From contig CAMCDA010000017.1 of the NCBI GenBank assembly GCA_945873195.1, positions 1 to 39,077 on the forward strand: 39,077 bases of DNA, in the 5' to 3' direction. This document shows positions 16,114 to 25,098 of this stretch, piece after piece. The position numbers were made by a program, and so were the translations under genes. Every line of letters starts with the position of its first letter. The first letter of the stretch is position 1. A model generated the notes under the pieces. That model was given only the letters and a program-made list of their open reading frames with translations. It searched no databases and was not told the DNA's origin. Origin of the DNA: Asaia bogorensis (GTDB lineage: Bacteria > Pseudomonadota > Alphaproteobacteria > Acetobacterales > Acetobacteraceae).

Positions 16114-16953
16114 TCAACGGCGGATGAAAGTCCAGTATCGCGGTGACCGGCCCTCGCGCAGGGCCTTCGCCTCATAGCGGGTCGGCGGCCAGTCATCGGG
16201 GCGCGTGGTGGCCGGCGGTGGCGCGTCGAACAGGGTCTGGGCGGCCATGACCTCGGTCACCCAGGCCTGGTAGGTGGGGTCGTCGGAGGCAACGCGCCAG
16301 ATCGCCCCAGGCTTGAGCACGCGGGCGATCAGCGGCAGTTGCGCGGGGTGGATGAAGCGGCGCTTGGCGTGGCGCAGCTTGGGCCAGGGGTCGGGGAACA
16401 TCAGGAACAGCCGGTCGAGGCTGGCATCCGGCAGCCCCCGCAGCAGCACCCGCGCGTCGTCAGGCCAGAGCCGCAGGTTGGGGGGGAGGGGGCCGGTTGC
16501 TTCCTCTCCGTCGGGGACGAGGCGGGACAGGAGGGAGCAGATGCCGTTCTCGAACACCTCGCAGGCGATCAGGCCGGCTTCCGGATGAGACGCGATCTGG
16601 GCGAGGGCGTGTTCCCCACCGCCGAAGCCGACTTCGATCCAGAGTTGGGTGATGGTGGGGGGGAAGAGCCGCGTTAACTCCCCCTCCCCTTGAGGGAGGG
16701 GGCGGGGGGGAGGGGTATCGCCCCCCAGACCCGTGCCGCTAGCCCCCCCACCCCAGCCCTCCCCCTCAAGGGGGGAGGGGGTTAAACGGAAAGACCCCAC
16801 CGCGAGGCGCGGCAGGGTCACATCCAGCAGAAGCTGCTGACGCGGGCGAAGCTTGTGGCCCCGCGCGCGTCCATACAGCCGGTCGGGCGGTGGCTTCAGG
16901 CTCAGCGGTTGAACGCGGACTTCAGCGCCGGCACGAGGTCGGCCTTTTCCCAC
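16114..16953 (-). CDS. trmB: tRNA (guanine-N7)-methyltransferase carrying a palindromic-repeat insert
   Basis: The core is clearly TrmB, which makes m7G46 in tRNA from [14 protein letters not shown] is the SAM-binding motif, [19 protein letters not shown] the family signature, and the tail is [10 protein letters not shown]. The N-terminal [19 protein letters not shown] is also typical. Between LPRLAV and ITQLWIEVG the protein has about 50 residues where relatives have roughly 20. The excess (about residues 56-94, rich in Pro, Gly and Glu, with SPLEGEG and PLPQGEGE) is encoded by a G/C-run palindromic repeat, still in frame. No ATG precedes the conserved start; GTG at 16953 (overlapping metK by 52 nt) or a CTG near 16905 are the candidates, so the exact N-terminus is uncertain. 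Confidence 0.85.
   Translation of the reverse strand: MGKGRPRAGAEVRVQPLSLKPPPDRLYGRARGHKLRPRQQLLLDVTLPRLAVGSFRLTPSPLEGEGWGGGASGTGLGGDTPPPRPLPQGEGELTRLFPPTITQLWIEVGFGGGEHALAQIASHPEAGLIACEVFENGICSLLSRLVPDGEEATGPLPPNLRLWPDDARVLLRGLPDASLDRLFLMFPDPWPKLRHAKRRFIHPAQLPLIARVLKPGAIWRVASDDPTYQAWVTEVMAAQTLFDAPPPATTRPDDWPPTRYEAKALREGRSPRYWTFIRR
16673..16787. repeat. Palindromic repeat element inserted in frame in trmB
   Basis: The arms start GTTAACTCCCCCTCCCC and end (reverse complement) GTTTAACCCCCTCCCC, with CTTGAGGG next on both sides: an imperfect inverted repeat of about 30 bp per arm around a 50-60-bp centre. The segment CTTGAGGG...GGGGAGGGGTA...CGCCCC..AG.CCC recurs in the element at 22851-23031, so the two belong to one family. 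It is translated as part of TrmB without a stop or frameshift. Confidence 0.75.
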
Positions 16954-18089
16954 GTGAAGTTGTCCTTCGCCGCATCCGGCTCCCGCCCGAAATGGCCATA
17001 GGCCGAGGTCGGGACGTAGATCGGACGGTTCAGGCGCAGATGCTCCCGGATACCACGGGGACGCAGGTCCACGAGGTCGCGCAGCACCTTCTCCAGCTTG
17101 GTCTCGTCGATGTCGGCGCCGGTGGCATGCAGGTCGACATACAGCGACAGCGGGTGCGACACGCCGATGGCGTAGCTGAGCTGCAACGTGCACTTGTCGG
17201 CCAGGCCAGCCGCCACGACGTTCTTCGCGAGGTAGCGGCAGACATAGGCGGCGGACCGGTCAACCTTGGTCGGGTCCTTGCCGCTGAACGCGCCGCCGCC
17301 ATGCGGGGCCGCGCCGCCGTAGGTGTCGACAATGATCTTGCGCCCGGTCAGCCCGCAGTCGCCATCGGGGCCGCCGATCACGAAGTTGCCGGTCGGGTTG
17401 ACGTAGATCTCGTTCTCCGCTGGCATCCAGCCCGTCGGCAGCACGCCCTCGATCAGCGGCATCAGCATGCGCTTGATCGCGCGCTGGTCCATCCCCTCGA
17501 CATGCTGAGTGGACACGACGACGGACGTGGCACCCACCGGCTTGCCATCGACATAGCGCAGCGTAACCTGGCTTTTCGCGTCCGGCAGCAGGCCCGACAC
17601 GGAATGGTCGCCGGCATGACGGCGGTCACGCATGGCGCGCAGGATTTCGTGCGAATAATACAGCGGCGCCGGCATCAGCGTCTCGGTTTCCCGGCACGCA
17701 TAGCCGAACATGATGCCCTGGTCGCCCGCGCCTTCGTCCTTGTTGCCGGCGCTGTCCACGCCCTGCGCAATGTCCGAGGACTGCGAGTGCAAATGAACGG
17801 CGATGTCGCACGTCTTCCAGTGGAAGCCTTCCTGCTCATACCCGATGTCGCGGATCGCCATGCGGGCGAGATGCGCCAGGTATTCGTGGCTGACGGAGTC
17901 GGGGCCGCGGGTTTCACCGGCCAGCACGACGCGCTGGGTTGTCACCAGCGTTTCACACGCGACGCGGGAATAGGGGTCGGCGGCCAGATAGGCATCGAGG
18001 ACGGTATCGCTGAGGCGATCAGCGACCTTATCCGGATGTCCTTCGGACACGGATTCGGAAGTGAACAGGTATTCGCCCGTGTCGCGCAT
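16902..18089 (-). CDS. metK: S-adenosylmethionine synthase
   Basis: The 395-residue protein makes S-adenosylmethionine from ATP and methionine in the cytoplasm. Signatures in order: [20 protein letters not shown] (ATP and Mg site), [35 protein letters not shown], and [20 protein letters not shown] for the phosphate loop. The length is normal. The ATG at 18089 is chosen because the conserved part begins at [14 protein letters not shown] see no SAM riboswitch I can name in the 178-bp region shared with the divergent ligase gene. It overlaps or abuts trmB, a common pairing in this order. Confidence 0.96.
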   Translation of the reverse strand: MRDTGEYLFTSESVSEGHPDKVADRLSDTVLDAYLAADPYSRVACETLVTTQRVVLAGETRGPDSVSHEYLAHLARMAIRDIGYEQEGFHWKTCDIAVHLHSQSSDIAQGVDSAGNKDEGAGDQGIMFGYACRETETLMPAPLYYSHEILRAMRDRRHAGDHSVSGLLPDAKSQVTLRYVDGKPVGATSVVVSTQHVEGMDQRAIKRMLMPLIEGVLPTGWMPAENEIYVNPTGNFVIGGPDGDCGLTGRKIIVDTYGGAAPHGGGAFSGKDPTKVDRSAAYVCRYLAKNVVAAGLADKCTLQLSYAIGVSHPLSLYVDLHATGADIDETKLEKVLRDLVDLRPRGIREHLRLNRPIYVPTSAYGHFGREPDAAKDNFTWEKADLVPALKSAFNR

Positions 18090-18267
18090 GGTTGCTCTCT
18101 CGCATCGCGGTTGATGGAAGCCGAGGACCACCCTAGGGCAGCCGGCAGTCAGGGTCGGCGGTGTGTGACGGAAAGGGGCTTGGGAATCAAGTACAAGCTT
18201 GATGTCCGTCGGCTACCGATGCGCCCGGGGTCTGGCTTCCTGCCCCGGAATGGCCGACGATGCCCCC

Positions 18268-19842
18268 ATGCTGGCCTTCGCCACCCTGCTGGAGCGTCTG
18301 GTCTTCACCCCGGGCCGCAACGACAAGATCGCGTTGTTGCGACATTATTTCGCGAGCCAACCGGATCCGGACCGAGGCATCGGCCTCGCCGCGATCACCG
18401 GCGACCTGACCTTCACCGCCGCCAAGCCTGGCCTGATCCGCGCCCTCGCGGCGCAGCGGTTGGATCCTGTCCTGTTCGGCTGGTCCTACGATTTCGTCGG
18501 CGATCTGGCGGAAACCGTCGCGCTGATGTGGCCGAGTCGGTCTGATGATACCCCTCCGCCGCGCCTTGCCGATGTGGTCCAAACGCTGGAGGCCGCGCCC
18601 AAGGCGGCCCTCCCCGGCATAGTGGCGGGGTGGCTGGACGTCTGCGACGCCTCCACCCGGCTCGCGCTGTTGAAGTTGATAACCGGCGGGTTGCGGGTCG
18701 GCGCCTCGGCCCGCATCGCCCGCATCGCGCTCGCGGCCTTTGGACAGGTCTCCCCGGACGCGGTCGAGGAAATCTGGCACGGCATCGGCCCGCCCTACCT
18801 TCCGCTGTTCGCCTGGCTGGAAGGGCGCGCGCCCCGCCCCGATCCGGCGGGCGCGCCGGTGTTCCGTCCGCCGATGCTCGCCCATCCGTTGGAGGACGAC
18901 GACCACGCGACACTCGATCCAAAGGACTGGCGGGCGGAGTGGAAATGGGACGGCATCCGCGTCCAACTTGTCGCCGCGCCCGGCGGCACGCGCCTGTTTT
19001 CCCGCGGGGCGGAGGACATCTCTCCAGCGTTTCCCGACATCCTGAGCGGGCTCGACTTCAAGGCCGTGCTGGATGGAGAGCTTCTGGTCGTGCGCGACGG
19101 CCAGGTCGCCCCCTTCGCCGACCTGCAACAGCGGCTGAACCGCAAATCCGTCACCGCCGCGATGATGAAGCGCCTGCCCGTGCTGGTCCGCGCCTATGAC
19201 CTGCTGTTCGACGGGAACGAAGACCTCCGCCCCTTGCCCTTCGATGAACGCCGCAGGCGCCTGGAGGCCTGGATGGACCGGGTCCGGCCGCCGAATGTCG
19301 ATCTGTCCCCCTTGGTCCCGTTCGGCTCGATGGCCGACCTTTCCGCCTTGCGCGACGGCGCCCGCGCCGCGTCGATCGAGGGGCTGATGCTGAAACGCGC
19401 CGACAGCGCCTATGTCGCCGGGCGGGTGAAAGGCCTGTGGTGGAAATGGAAGCGCGGGCCGCTGACGATCGATACCGTGCTGATGTATGCCCAGCGCGGG
19501 CACGGCAAGCGCGGCTCCTTCTACTCCGACTACACGTTCGGGGTCTGGCGCGACGCCGAACTGGTGCCGGTCGGCAAGGCCTATTTCGGCTTCACGGACC
19601 AGGAATTGGTCTTCCTCGACCGCTGGGTGCGGACCCATACGACCAACCGCTTCGGGCCGGTGCGGGAGGTCAAGAAGGCCCTGGTCCTGGAAGTCGCCTT
19701 CGACGCGGCGCAATTGTCGAACCGGCACAAATCCGGCGTGGCGCTGCGCTTTCCCCGCATCGCCCGCATCCGCTCCGACAAACCGGCCGCGGAAGCCGAC
19801 CGCCTCGAAAGCTTGATGGCCCTGGTTGAAAACCCTGTTTGA
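18268..19842 (+). CDS. ATP-dependent DNA ligase (PP_1105/TIGR04120-like)
   Basis: The 524-residue protein has an N-terminal alpha-helical DNA-binding domain (about 1-195), the nucleotidyltransferase domain with motif I E-W-K226-W-D-G-I-R (K226 is the adenylated lysine), further ligase motifs (LDGELLVVRDG, EGLMLKRADS, WWKWKRGPL) and a C-terminal OB fold (about 415-515). The N-terminal pattern FATLLERLVFTPGRNDK fits the bacterial ligase usually found with an Lhr-like helicase, an exonuclease and a phosphoesterase; none of these is adjacent here. The start at 18268 matches the family; ATGs at 18250 and 18202 are also possible. It is divergent from metK. Confidence 0.9.
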   Translation: MLAFATLLERLVFTPGRNDKIALLRHYFASQPDPDRGIGLAAITGDLTFTAAKPGLIRALAAQRLDPVLFGWSYDFVGDLAETVALMWPSRSDDTPPPRLADVVQTLEAAPKAALPGIVAGWLDVCDASTRLALLKLITGGLRVGASARIARIALAAFGQVSPDAVEEIWHGIGPPYLPLFAWLEGRAPRPDPAGAPVFRPPMLAHPLEDDDHATLDPKDWRAEWKWDGIRVQLVAAPGGTRLFSRGAEDISPAFPDILSGLDFKAVLDGELLVVRDGQVAPFADLQQRLNRKSVTAAMMKRLPVLVRAYDLLFDGNEDLRPLPFDERRRRLEAWMDRVRPPNVDLSPLVPFGSMADLSALRDGARAASIEGLMLKRADSAYVAGRVKGLWWKWKRGPLTIDTVLMYAQRGHGKRGSFYSDYTFGVWRDAELVPVGKAYFGFTDQELVFLDRWVRTHTTNRFGPVREVKKALVLEVAFDAAQLSNRHKSGVALRFPRIARIRSDKPAAEADRLESLMALVENPV

Positions 19843-19893
19843 TCCGGACGCCGGCCGGCCCATATTGACGATCACAAATGTAGGGAGAACGTC

Positions 19894-20736
19894 ATGCCAT
19901 TGGTCACCAACACCACCAAGCACCGCCTGCTGGACGGCCAGATGGCGCTGGGATTCGGCGTGCATCACCTTCGCACCAGCGCCACCCCACTGGTCGCGGC
20001 CGCCACCGGCCATGACTGGATGTTCATCGACGCCGAACACGGCGCGTTCTCCATCCAGGAGATCACCCAGCTCTGCATCGCCGCCCTGCCGACGGGCGTG
20101 ACGCCCATCGTGCGCGTCTGCTCCGGCGCGATCGACGAGGCCACCCGCGCGCTGGACAACGGCGCCCTGGGCATCGTGATGCCGCATGTCGACACCGCCA
20201 AGCAGGCACGCAGGATCGCCGACGCCTTCCGCTATCCCCCCGCGGGTTCGCGCAGCTGGGGCGGCCCGCCGGCCGTCTACGGCTATCGCCCCCCCGCCAC
20301 CGAGGAAGCGCAGAAGGCCATCAACGCCGAAATCCTGACGATCGTCATGCTGGAAAGCCCGGAAGCGATCGAGAACGCCGCCGATATCGCCGAGGTCGAT
20401 GGCATCGACGTGCTGTTCATCGGAACTTCGGACCTGACGGCCTCCATGGGCATCTCCGGCCAGATGGGACACCAGAAGGTGATCGACGCCTACCAGAGCG
20501 TGGGCGACGCCTGCCGCAAGCACGGCAAGATCCTGGGCATGGGTGGGGTTTATGACACCGAAAACGCCTCCCGCTATGTCGGCATGGGCGCGACCTTCAT
20601 CCTGACCGGCTCCGACCATTCCTACATGGTCGCCGGCGCCGACCAGCGCGTGAGCTTCTTCAAGGGACTGACGACGGCGCCCTCGGCCCCCGTCGCCAAG
20701 GCGTCCGAGGGCAAGAAGCGCAAAAAGGAAAAGTAG
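19894..20736 (+). CDS. HpcH/HpaI family aldolase
   Basis: The 280-residue protein is a class II, divalent-metal aldolase of the HpcH/HpaI type. Catalytic features: H49 (IDAEHG), R74 (PIVRV), metal ligands E154 (MLESPEA) and D180 (GTSDLTASMG). Members reversibly join pyruvate or oxaloacetate to aldehydes, for example 4-hydroxy-2-oxo-acids from aromatic meta-cleavage. An unusual tail of about 20 residues, ending KKRKKEK, extends past the fold. AGGGAGA lies about 6 nt before the ATG. It follows the ligase by 51 nt and precedes the alpha-galactosidase by 16 nt, so these may be cotranscribed, although no functional link is obvious. Confidence 0.9.
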   Translation: MPLVTNTTKHRLLDGQMALGFGVHHLRTSATPLVAAATGHDWMFIDAEHGAFSIQEITQLCIAALPTGVTPIVRVCSGAIDEATRALDNGALGIVMPHVDTAKQARRIADAFRYPPAGSRSWGGPPAVYGYRPPATEEAQKAINAEILTIVMLESPEAIENAADIAEVDGIDVLFIGTSDLTASMGISGQMGHQKVIDAYQSVGDACRKHGKILGMGGVYDTENASRYVGMGATFILTGSDHSYMVAGADQRVSFFKGLTTAPSAPVAKASEGKKRKKEK

Positions 20737-20752
20737 ACCCTACGCCGCCGCC

Positions 20753-22816
20753 GTGGATCCGAACCCGACCGGCCCGACCGTCCTGGGTCGGCTTCGGTCC
20801 TCGTTTGCGACGTATGAAATCGTGCTCGCCGGCCCGGTGCTGATGTGCCGGTGCTTGGCGCCTGATACCGCACCGGGCCCGATCCCGGCGCGGATGCTGG
20901 TGGATGACCTGGCGATCGCCCGCGCCGGCACGGACGACCGCGCGGTACCATGGGATGTGGATGGCGTTACCTGGACGAGCGCCCACATCATGCGGATTGC
21001 CCTGCGGGCCGCGATCGTTCCCCTCGCAGCGGAGGTGACCTTCACGCTCGACCCGGCAAGCGACATCCTGTGCCAGGACACCACCCTGCGGCACACCGGC
21101 GATGGCCCGCCCATCCCGATCGGCACCACCCTGGGCTGCTGCTTCAGCATCGAGGAACGGGTCCACGCCATCATCCACCTCTCGGGCGCCTGGACGCAGG
21201 AAACCCAGATCCGCGGGCTGCGGATGTCGAACGCTCCGATCACCATGGAGAGCCGCACCGGCAAGACCGGCTTCGGCTACCAGCCCTATGTCGCCCTGCG
21301 CGCGCCACGGACGACCTGGCTGTGCCAACTGCACTGGCCCGGCAATTGGCGCTTGGAAGTCGAGCCCCTGGACAAAGGCGCGCTGATCGAGGGCGGGATC
21401 AACGCCTGGCGCTTCCGCCACCGGCTGCGCCCCGGCAAGACCCTGTCCCTGCCCCGTGCCCTGTTCGCGCGGATCGATGGCCGCATGAATGCCTCCACCC
21501 AACGGCTGCATGATTGGCGCAACAGCCACCGCCCCGATCCGGACCGGCCCATCCCGGTGCAGTTCAACAGCTGGTACCACTATTTCGGCGAACCCAGCGC
21601 CTCCACCATCACCCCCCTCATCCCCCTCGCCGCCCGGCTTGGCTGCGAGGCCTTCGTGCTGGATGCCGGATGGTACCGGCCCGACGACGATGACTCCACC
21701 GCCGAATGGTTCCATCGCACCGGCGACTGGCGGATCAGCCAGACCCGGTTCCCCGATGGCCTGCGCCCGATCGCCGCCTTCTGCCGCGACCATGGGCTGA
21801 TGTTTGGTCTGTGGTTTGAACCGGAGGTGATCGGCACATTGTCCTCGATCCGCCGCCAGCACCCGGAATGGCTGCACCATCTGGACGACAAGCCCCCGGC
21901 GCCCGGGGAGCGCGCGGTGCTGCATCTGGGCGTGCCGGATGCCTGGCAGCACGCCTTCGACCGCATGAGCGAGATCATCCGCTCCGCCGATGTCGGTTGG
22001 GTCAAATGGGACTTCAATGCCGACCTTTTCGCGGGGGGATGGGCGCCTGGGCTGCCCGAGGACCTGACCGACGAGGACCCCCTGGTCGCCCATTACCGTG
22101 GCGTGCATCGTTTGCAGGATGCGATCCTGGCGGCGTTTCCGGAGTTGATCCTGGAAATGTGCGCAAGTGGCGGAGGGCGGATGGACGGCGCCCTGCTGTC
22201 GCGTGCCCATGTGAATTGGATCAGCGACCAACCCGGTTCGCTGCGGAAGCTGGCGATCCATTTCGGTAGCCAGTTGGCCCATCCGGCAGTGACCTGCAAC
22301 GATTGGCTGGTGGAATGGCCGCCCGGCAACATTCCGGGATACGACGACGCCGACGACGAGTTGCGGCATCTGGGCGACCTGCCATTCCGCCTGCGCGTCG
22401 CGATGCTGGGCAGCTTTGGCCTGAGCGCGCGGGTGGACCAGTGGGCGGAAGCGGACCTCGCCGTCGCCGCCGAACACATCGCGTTCTACCGGCGGCATTT
22501 GCGCCCGGTAATTCAGCACGGGCGCCAGTATTTGCTGACGATGCCGCCGGCACCGGATGGGACGGGGGATTGGGCGGCGATCTGGTACACGCGGCGGGAC
22601 CGGCTGGGCGGTGTGCTGCTGGCGTTCCGCCTCTCAGGGACGGATGAGACCCGGACCTTCCGCCTGCCCGGCCTTGATCGCTCCCGCCGGTACCGCGTCC
22701 GCCGGTTCGACGATGATGATTGGACGGATTTGGATGACCCGCTGGACCAGGGCCTGTCGATCCATTTGCCCCGGACGTTCAGTTCCGCGCTGGTCCGGGT
22801 GGAGGTGCGGGACTGA
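20753..22816 (+). CDS. GH36 alpha-galactosidase (melibiase-like)
   Basis: The 687-residue protein has the GH36 layout: an N-terminal beta-sandwich (about 1-260), a TIM barrel (about 265-620) and a C-terminal beta domain. The barrel carries NSWYHYFGEP (the NxW motif), VLDAGWY, FGLWFEPE, the nucleophile D420 in WVKWDFN, CASGGGR and the acid/base D492 in WISDQPGS. It should release terminal alpha-galactose from oligosaccharides. No signal peptide is seen, so a cytoplasmic place is likely. The start is GTG at 20753; no ATG precedes the conserved part, and no good ribosome site is visible. No sugar transporter lies next to it. The usual SDNTD around the acid/base is SDQPG here, a mild departure. 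Confidence 0.88.
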   Translation: MDPNPTGPTVLGRLRSSFATYEIVLAGPVLMCRCLAPDTAPGPIPARMLVDDLAIARAGTDDRAVPWDVDGVTWTSAHIMRIALRAAIVPLAAEVTFTLDPASDILCQDTTLRHTGDGPPIPIGTTLGCCFSIEERVHAIIHLSGAWTQETQIRGLRMSNAPITMESRTGKTGFGYQPYVALRAPRTTWLCQLHWPGNWRLEVEPLDKGALIEGGINAWRFRHRLRPGKTLSLPRALFARIDGRMNASTQRLHDWRNSHRPDPDRPIPVQFNSWYHYFGEPSASTITPLIPLAARLGCEAFVLDAGWYRPDDDDSTAEWFHRTGDWRISQTRFPDGLRPIAAFCRDHGLMFGLWFEPEVIGTLSSIRRQHPEWLHHLDDKPPAPGERAVLHLGVPDAWQHAFDRMSEIIRSADVGWVKWDFNADLFAGGWAPGLPEDLTDEDPLVAHYRGVHRLQDAILAAFPELILEMCASGGGRMDGALLSRAHVNWISDQPGSLRKLAIHFGSQLAHPAVTCNDWLVEWPPGNIPGYDDADDELRHLGDLPFRLRVAMLGSFGLSARVDQWAEADLAVAAEHIAFYRRHLRPVIQHGRQYLLTMPPAPDGTGDWAAIWYTRRDRLGGVLLAFRLSGTDETRTFRLPGLDRSRRYRVRRFDDDDWTDLDDPLDQGLSIHLPRTFSSALVRVEVRD

Positions 22817-22850
22817 TTGGAACAGGGAGGACTGCCCCCGCCACCACGCC

Positions 22851-23031
22851 CCCCTCCCCTTGAGGGCTTGGGCCGCGAAGCGGACCGAGGTTGGGGGAGG
22901 GGTAGTAGCGCCCCAGTCCCCTGCGCGATCACCGTTCCATAGCCAGTCGGGTTGACCCCCCGGTCCGTGCGGCTGCTCACCCCTCCCCCGGCCTCGGTCC
23001 GCTTCGCGGCCCAAGCCCTCAAGGGGAGGGG
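22851..23031. repeat. Long inverted repeat (53-bp arms) between convergent genes
   Basis: Left arm 22851-22903 and right arm 22979-23031 are reverse complements with only two mismatches, around a 75-bp centre. Each arm contains CCCCTCCCCTTGAGGG at its outer end and an internal mini-palindrome CCGCGAAGCGG. The element fills the 241-bp gap between the alpha-galactosidase and the acyl-CoA synthetase stops. It shares its outer sequence and the GGGGAGGGGTA..CGCCCC centre with the element inside trmB. It resembles a MITE or large REP-type palindrome and could act as a two-way terminator. Confidence 0.8.
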
Positions 23032-23057
23032 AGAGTCGTTCGACCAACCACTGCCCC

Positions 23058-24944
23058 CTATCGCCGAAGCACCTTCCCGATCTCCTCCAACGCCGCGGGG
23101 TCCTCGATCGTCGGGGGAACCGCCACCGTCTCCCCATCCGCGATCTTCCGGATCGTCGCCCGCAAAATCTTCCCCGACCGGGTCTTCGGCAGCCGCGTCA
23201 CCACCCGCGCGTCCTTGAACGACGCCACCGGCCCGATCCGGTCCCGCACCAGGGACACCAGTTCCCGAGCGATCTCCGGCTCCGGCCGGTTCACGCCCGC
23301 CTTCAGCACCACCAGCCCGATCGGCGCCTGGCCCTTCAGTTCATCCTTCACACCCACGACCGCGCATTCCGCGACGTCTCGGTGCGATGCGAGCACCTCC
23401 TCCATCGACCCCGTCGATAGCCTGTGCCCGGCCACGTTGATGATGTCGTCCGTGCGCCCCATCACCCAGACATCGCCGTTCTCATCAACAACGCCCGCGT
23501 CCCCGGTGCGATACCAACCAGGGAAATCGGCCAGATAGGACGTGTGGTAGCCGTCGGTATTCTCCCACAAGGTCGGCCCGCAGCCCGGCGGCAGAGGCAG
23601 CCGGACCGACAAGTTCCCGTTCGTCCCCGGCGGCAGCAAATGCCCCTCATCATCCAGAGCATGCAGATCATACCCGGGGCTCGGCCGCCCCCCCGATCCC
23701 GGCTTGAAGGGAAACAGCCCGAACTCGCGGAAGCCCGAGGTAATCGCCCAGCCCGTTTCAGTCTGCCACCAATGGTCGACGACCGGCTTGGCCAACATCT
23801 CCGCCGCCCACATCGCGGTCGGCGGATCGCACCGCTCCCCAGCCAGATACAAGGCTTCCATCCCGGACAGATCATAGGTCTGGGCCAGCTTCCCGTCCGG
23901 GTCCTGCTGCTTGATCGCCCGCATCGCGGTCGGCGCCGTGAACAGCACCTTTACCTTATGCTGCGCCGCCACCCGCCACAGGGCGCCGGCGTCGGGGGTG
24001 CCGACCGGCTTGCCCTCATACATGATCGACGTGCAGCCCCGCAGCAGCGGCGCGTAGACGATATAGCTGTGCCCCACGACCCAGCCGACATCGGACGCGG
24101 CCCAATAGACCTCTCCGGTATCGACGCCGTAGAGCATCTTCATCGAGTTCCACAGCGCCACCGCGTGCCCGCCATTGTCGCGCACCACGCCCTTGGGCCG
24201 CCCGGTCGTGCCCGATGTGTAAAGGATATACAGCGGATCAGTCGCCTTCACCGGCACGCAGTCATGCGGCGCGGCAGCGGCCTCGGCTTCCAGCAGGTCA
24301 TGGTCCCGGCCGGAGGTCAGGTCACAGGTCGCCTGCTCCCGTTGCAGGATCAGGCAGGCGTCCGGCTTGTGCGGCGACAGGTCGATCGCGGCGTCCAGCA
24401 GCGGCTTGTAGTGAACGATCCGCCCCGGCTCCAACCCGCACGACGCGGAGATGATGACCTTGGGCTTGGCGTCCTCGATCCGCGTCGCGAGTTCCGCCGC
24501 CGCGAAGCCGCCGAACACCACGGAATGGATCGCGCCCAGGCGCGCGCAGGCGAGCATCGCGATCGCCGCTTCCGGCACCATCGGCATGTAGATGATCACA
24601 CGGTCGCCGCGCCCGACGCCAAGCGCGGCCAGCGCCCCGGCCATCTTCGCGGTGCGGGTCTGCATGTCGCGATAGGTGTGGGTGACGATCTTCCCCGTCA
24701 TCGCGCTGTCCCAGATCAGCGCGGGCTGGTCGCCGCGTCCGGCCTCGACATGGCGATCAACGGCGTTGAAGCAGGTGTTCAGTTCCCCGCCGGCGAACCA
24801 TTGGCCATAGGCGCCCAGGCTGGGGTCGAACACCTTGTCCCACTTGCGGGACCAGGTGATGCCCTCGGCCGCCGCGGCCCACCAGGCTTCGGGGTCGTTC
24901 CGCCAGGCACCATAGGCGGCGTCATAGGATGATGCGGTGGTCAT
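23058..24944 (-). CDS. Acyl-CoA synthetase, propionyl-CoA synthetase-like (PrpE/ACSS3 type)
   Basis: The 628-residue AMP-forming enzyme links a short fatty acid to CoA using ATP. The adenylate motif YTSGTTGRPKG (242-252) is followed by VVRDNGGHAVAL, which is characteristic of PrpE rather than AcsA; SDVGWVVGHSYIVY and WWQTETGWAI complete the core. The catalytic lysine is K592 in PKTRSGKILR, the site that Pat/Sir2-type enzymes acetylate and deacetylate in relatives. The length and start (ATG at 24944) are normal. No prpBCD genes are nearby, so the physiological acid is propionate by family inference only. Confidence 0.9.
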   Translation of the reverse strand: MTTASSYDAAYGAWRNDPEAWWAAAAEGITWSRKWDKVFDPSLGAYGQWFAGGELNTCFNAVDRHVEAGRGDQPALIWDSAMTGKIVTHTYRDMQTRTAKMAGALAALGVGRGDRVIIYMPMVPEAAIAMLACARLGAIHSVVFGGFAAAELATRIEDAKPKVIISASCGLEPGRIVHYKPLLDAAIDLSPHKPDACLILQREQATCDLTSGRDHDLLEAEAAAAPHDCVPVKATDPLYILYTSGTTGRPKGVVRDNGGHAVALWNSMKMLYGVDTGEVYWAASDVGWVVGHSYIVYAPLLRGCTSIMYEGKPVGTPDAGALWRVAAQHKVKVLFTAPTAMRAIKQQDPDGKLAQTYDLSGMEALYLAGERCDPPTAMWAAEMLAKPVVDHWWQTETGWAITSGFREFGLFPFKPGSGGRPSPGYDLHALDDEGHLLPPGTNGNLSVRLPLPPGCGPTLWENTDGYHTSYLADFPGWYRTGDAGVVDENGDVWVMGRTDDIINVAGHRLSTGSMEEVLASHRDVAECAVVGVKDELKGQAPIGLVVLKAGVNRPEPEIARELVSLVRDRIGPVASFKDARVVTRLPKTRSGKILRATIRKIADGETVAVPPTIEDPAALEEIGKVLRR

Positions 24945-25098
24945 GGCCGTTTCTCCGCTTGGACGGTTCGTCGGGTTGTTGTCATGCGGGGTCCGGCCGG
25001 GGTCAAGCTTCGGCGTTCAGGCGTCGGTGGGCGCGCTTTCCACCACCGGCGTTCGGCCTCTACCATTCCCGCCCCCAACCCATGTCAGGAACCAACCC

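Noticed and set aside
18090-18267. SAM riboswitch upstream of metK
   Set aside because: I could not match the leader to any SAM riboswitch pattern I know. There is a small inverted repeat ATCAAG-N6-CTTGAT at 18186-18203, but it is too little to call.
18187-20619. An 810-codon minus-strand open frame
   Set aside because: It is antisense to the DNA ligase and aldolase genes, both with intact catalytic motifs, and its translation is low-complexity Gly/Arg/His/Gln sequence.
20660-22519. A 619-codon minus-strand open frame
   Set aside because: It mirrors the alpha-galactosidase gene and shows no domain.
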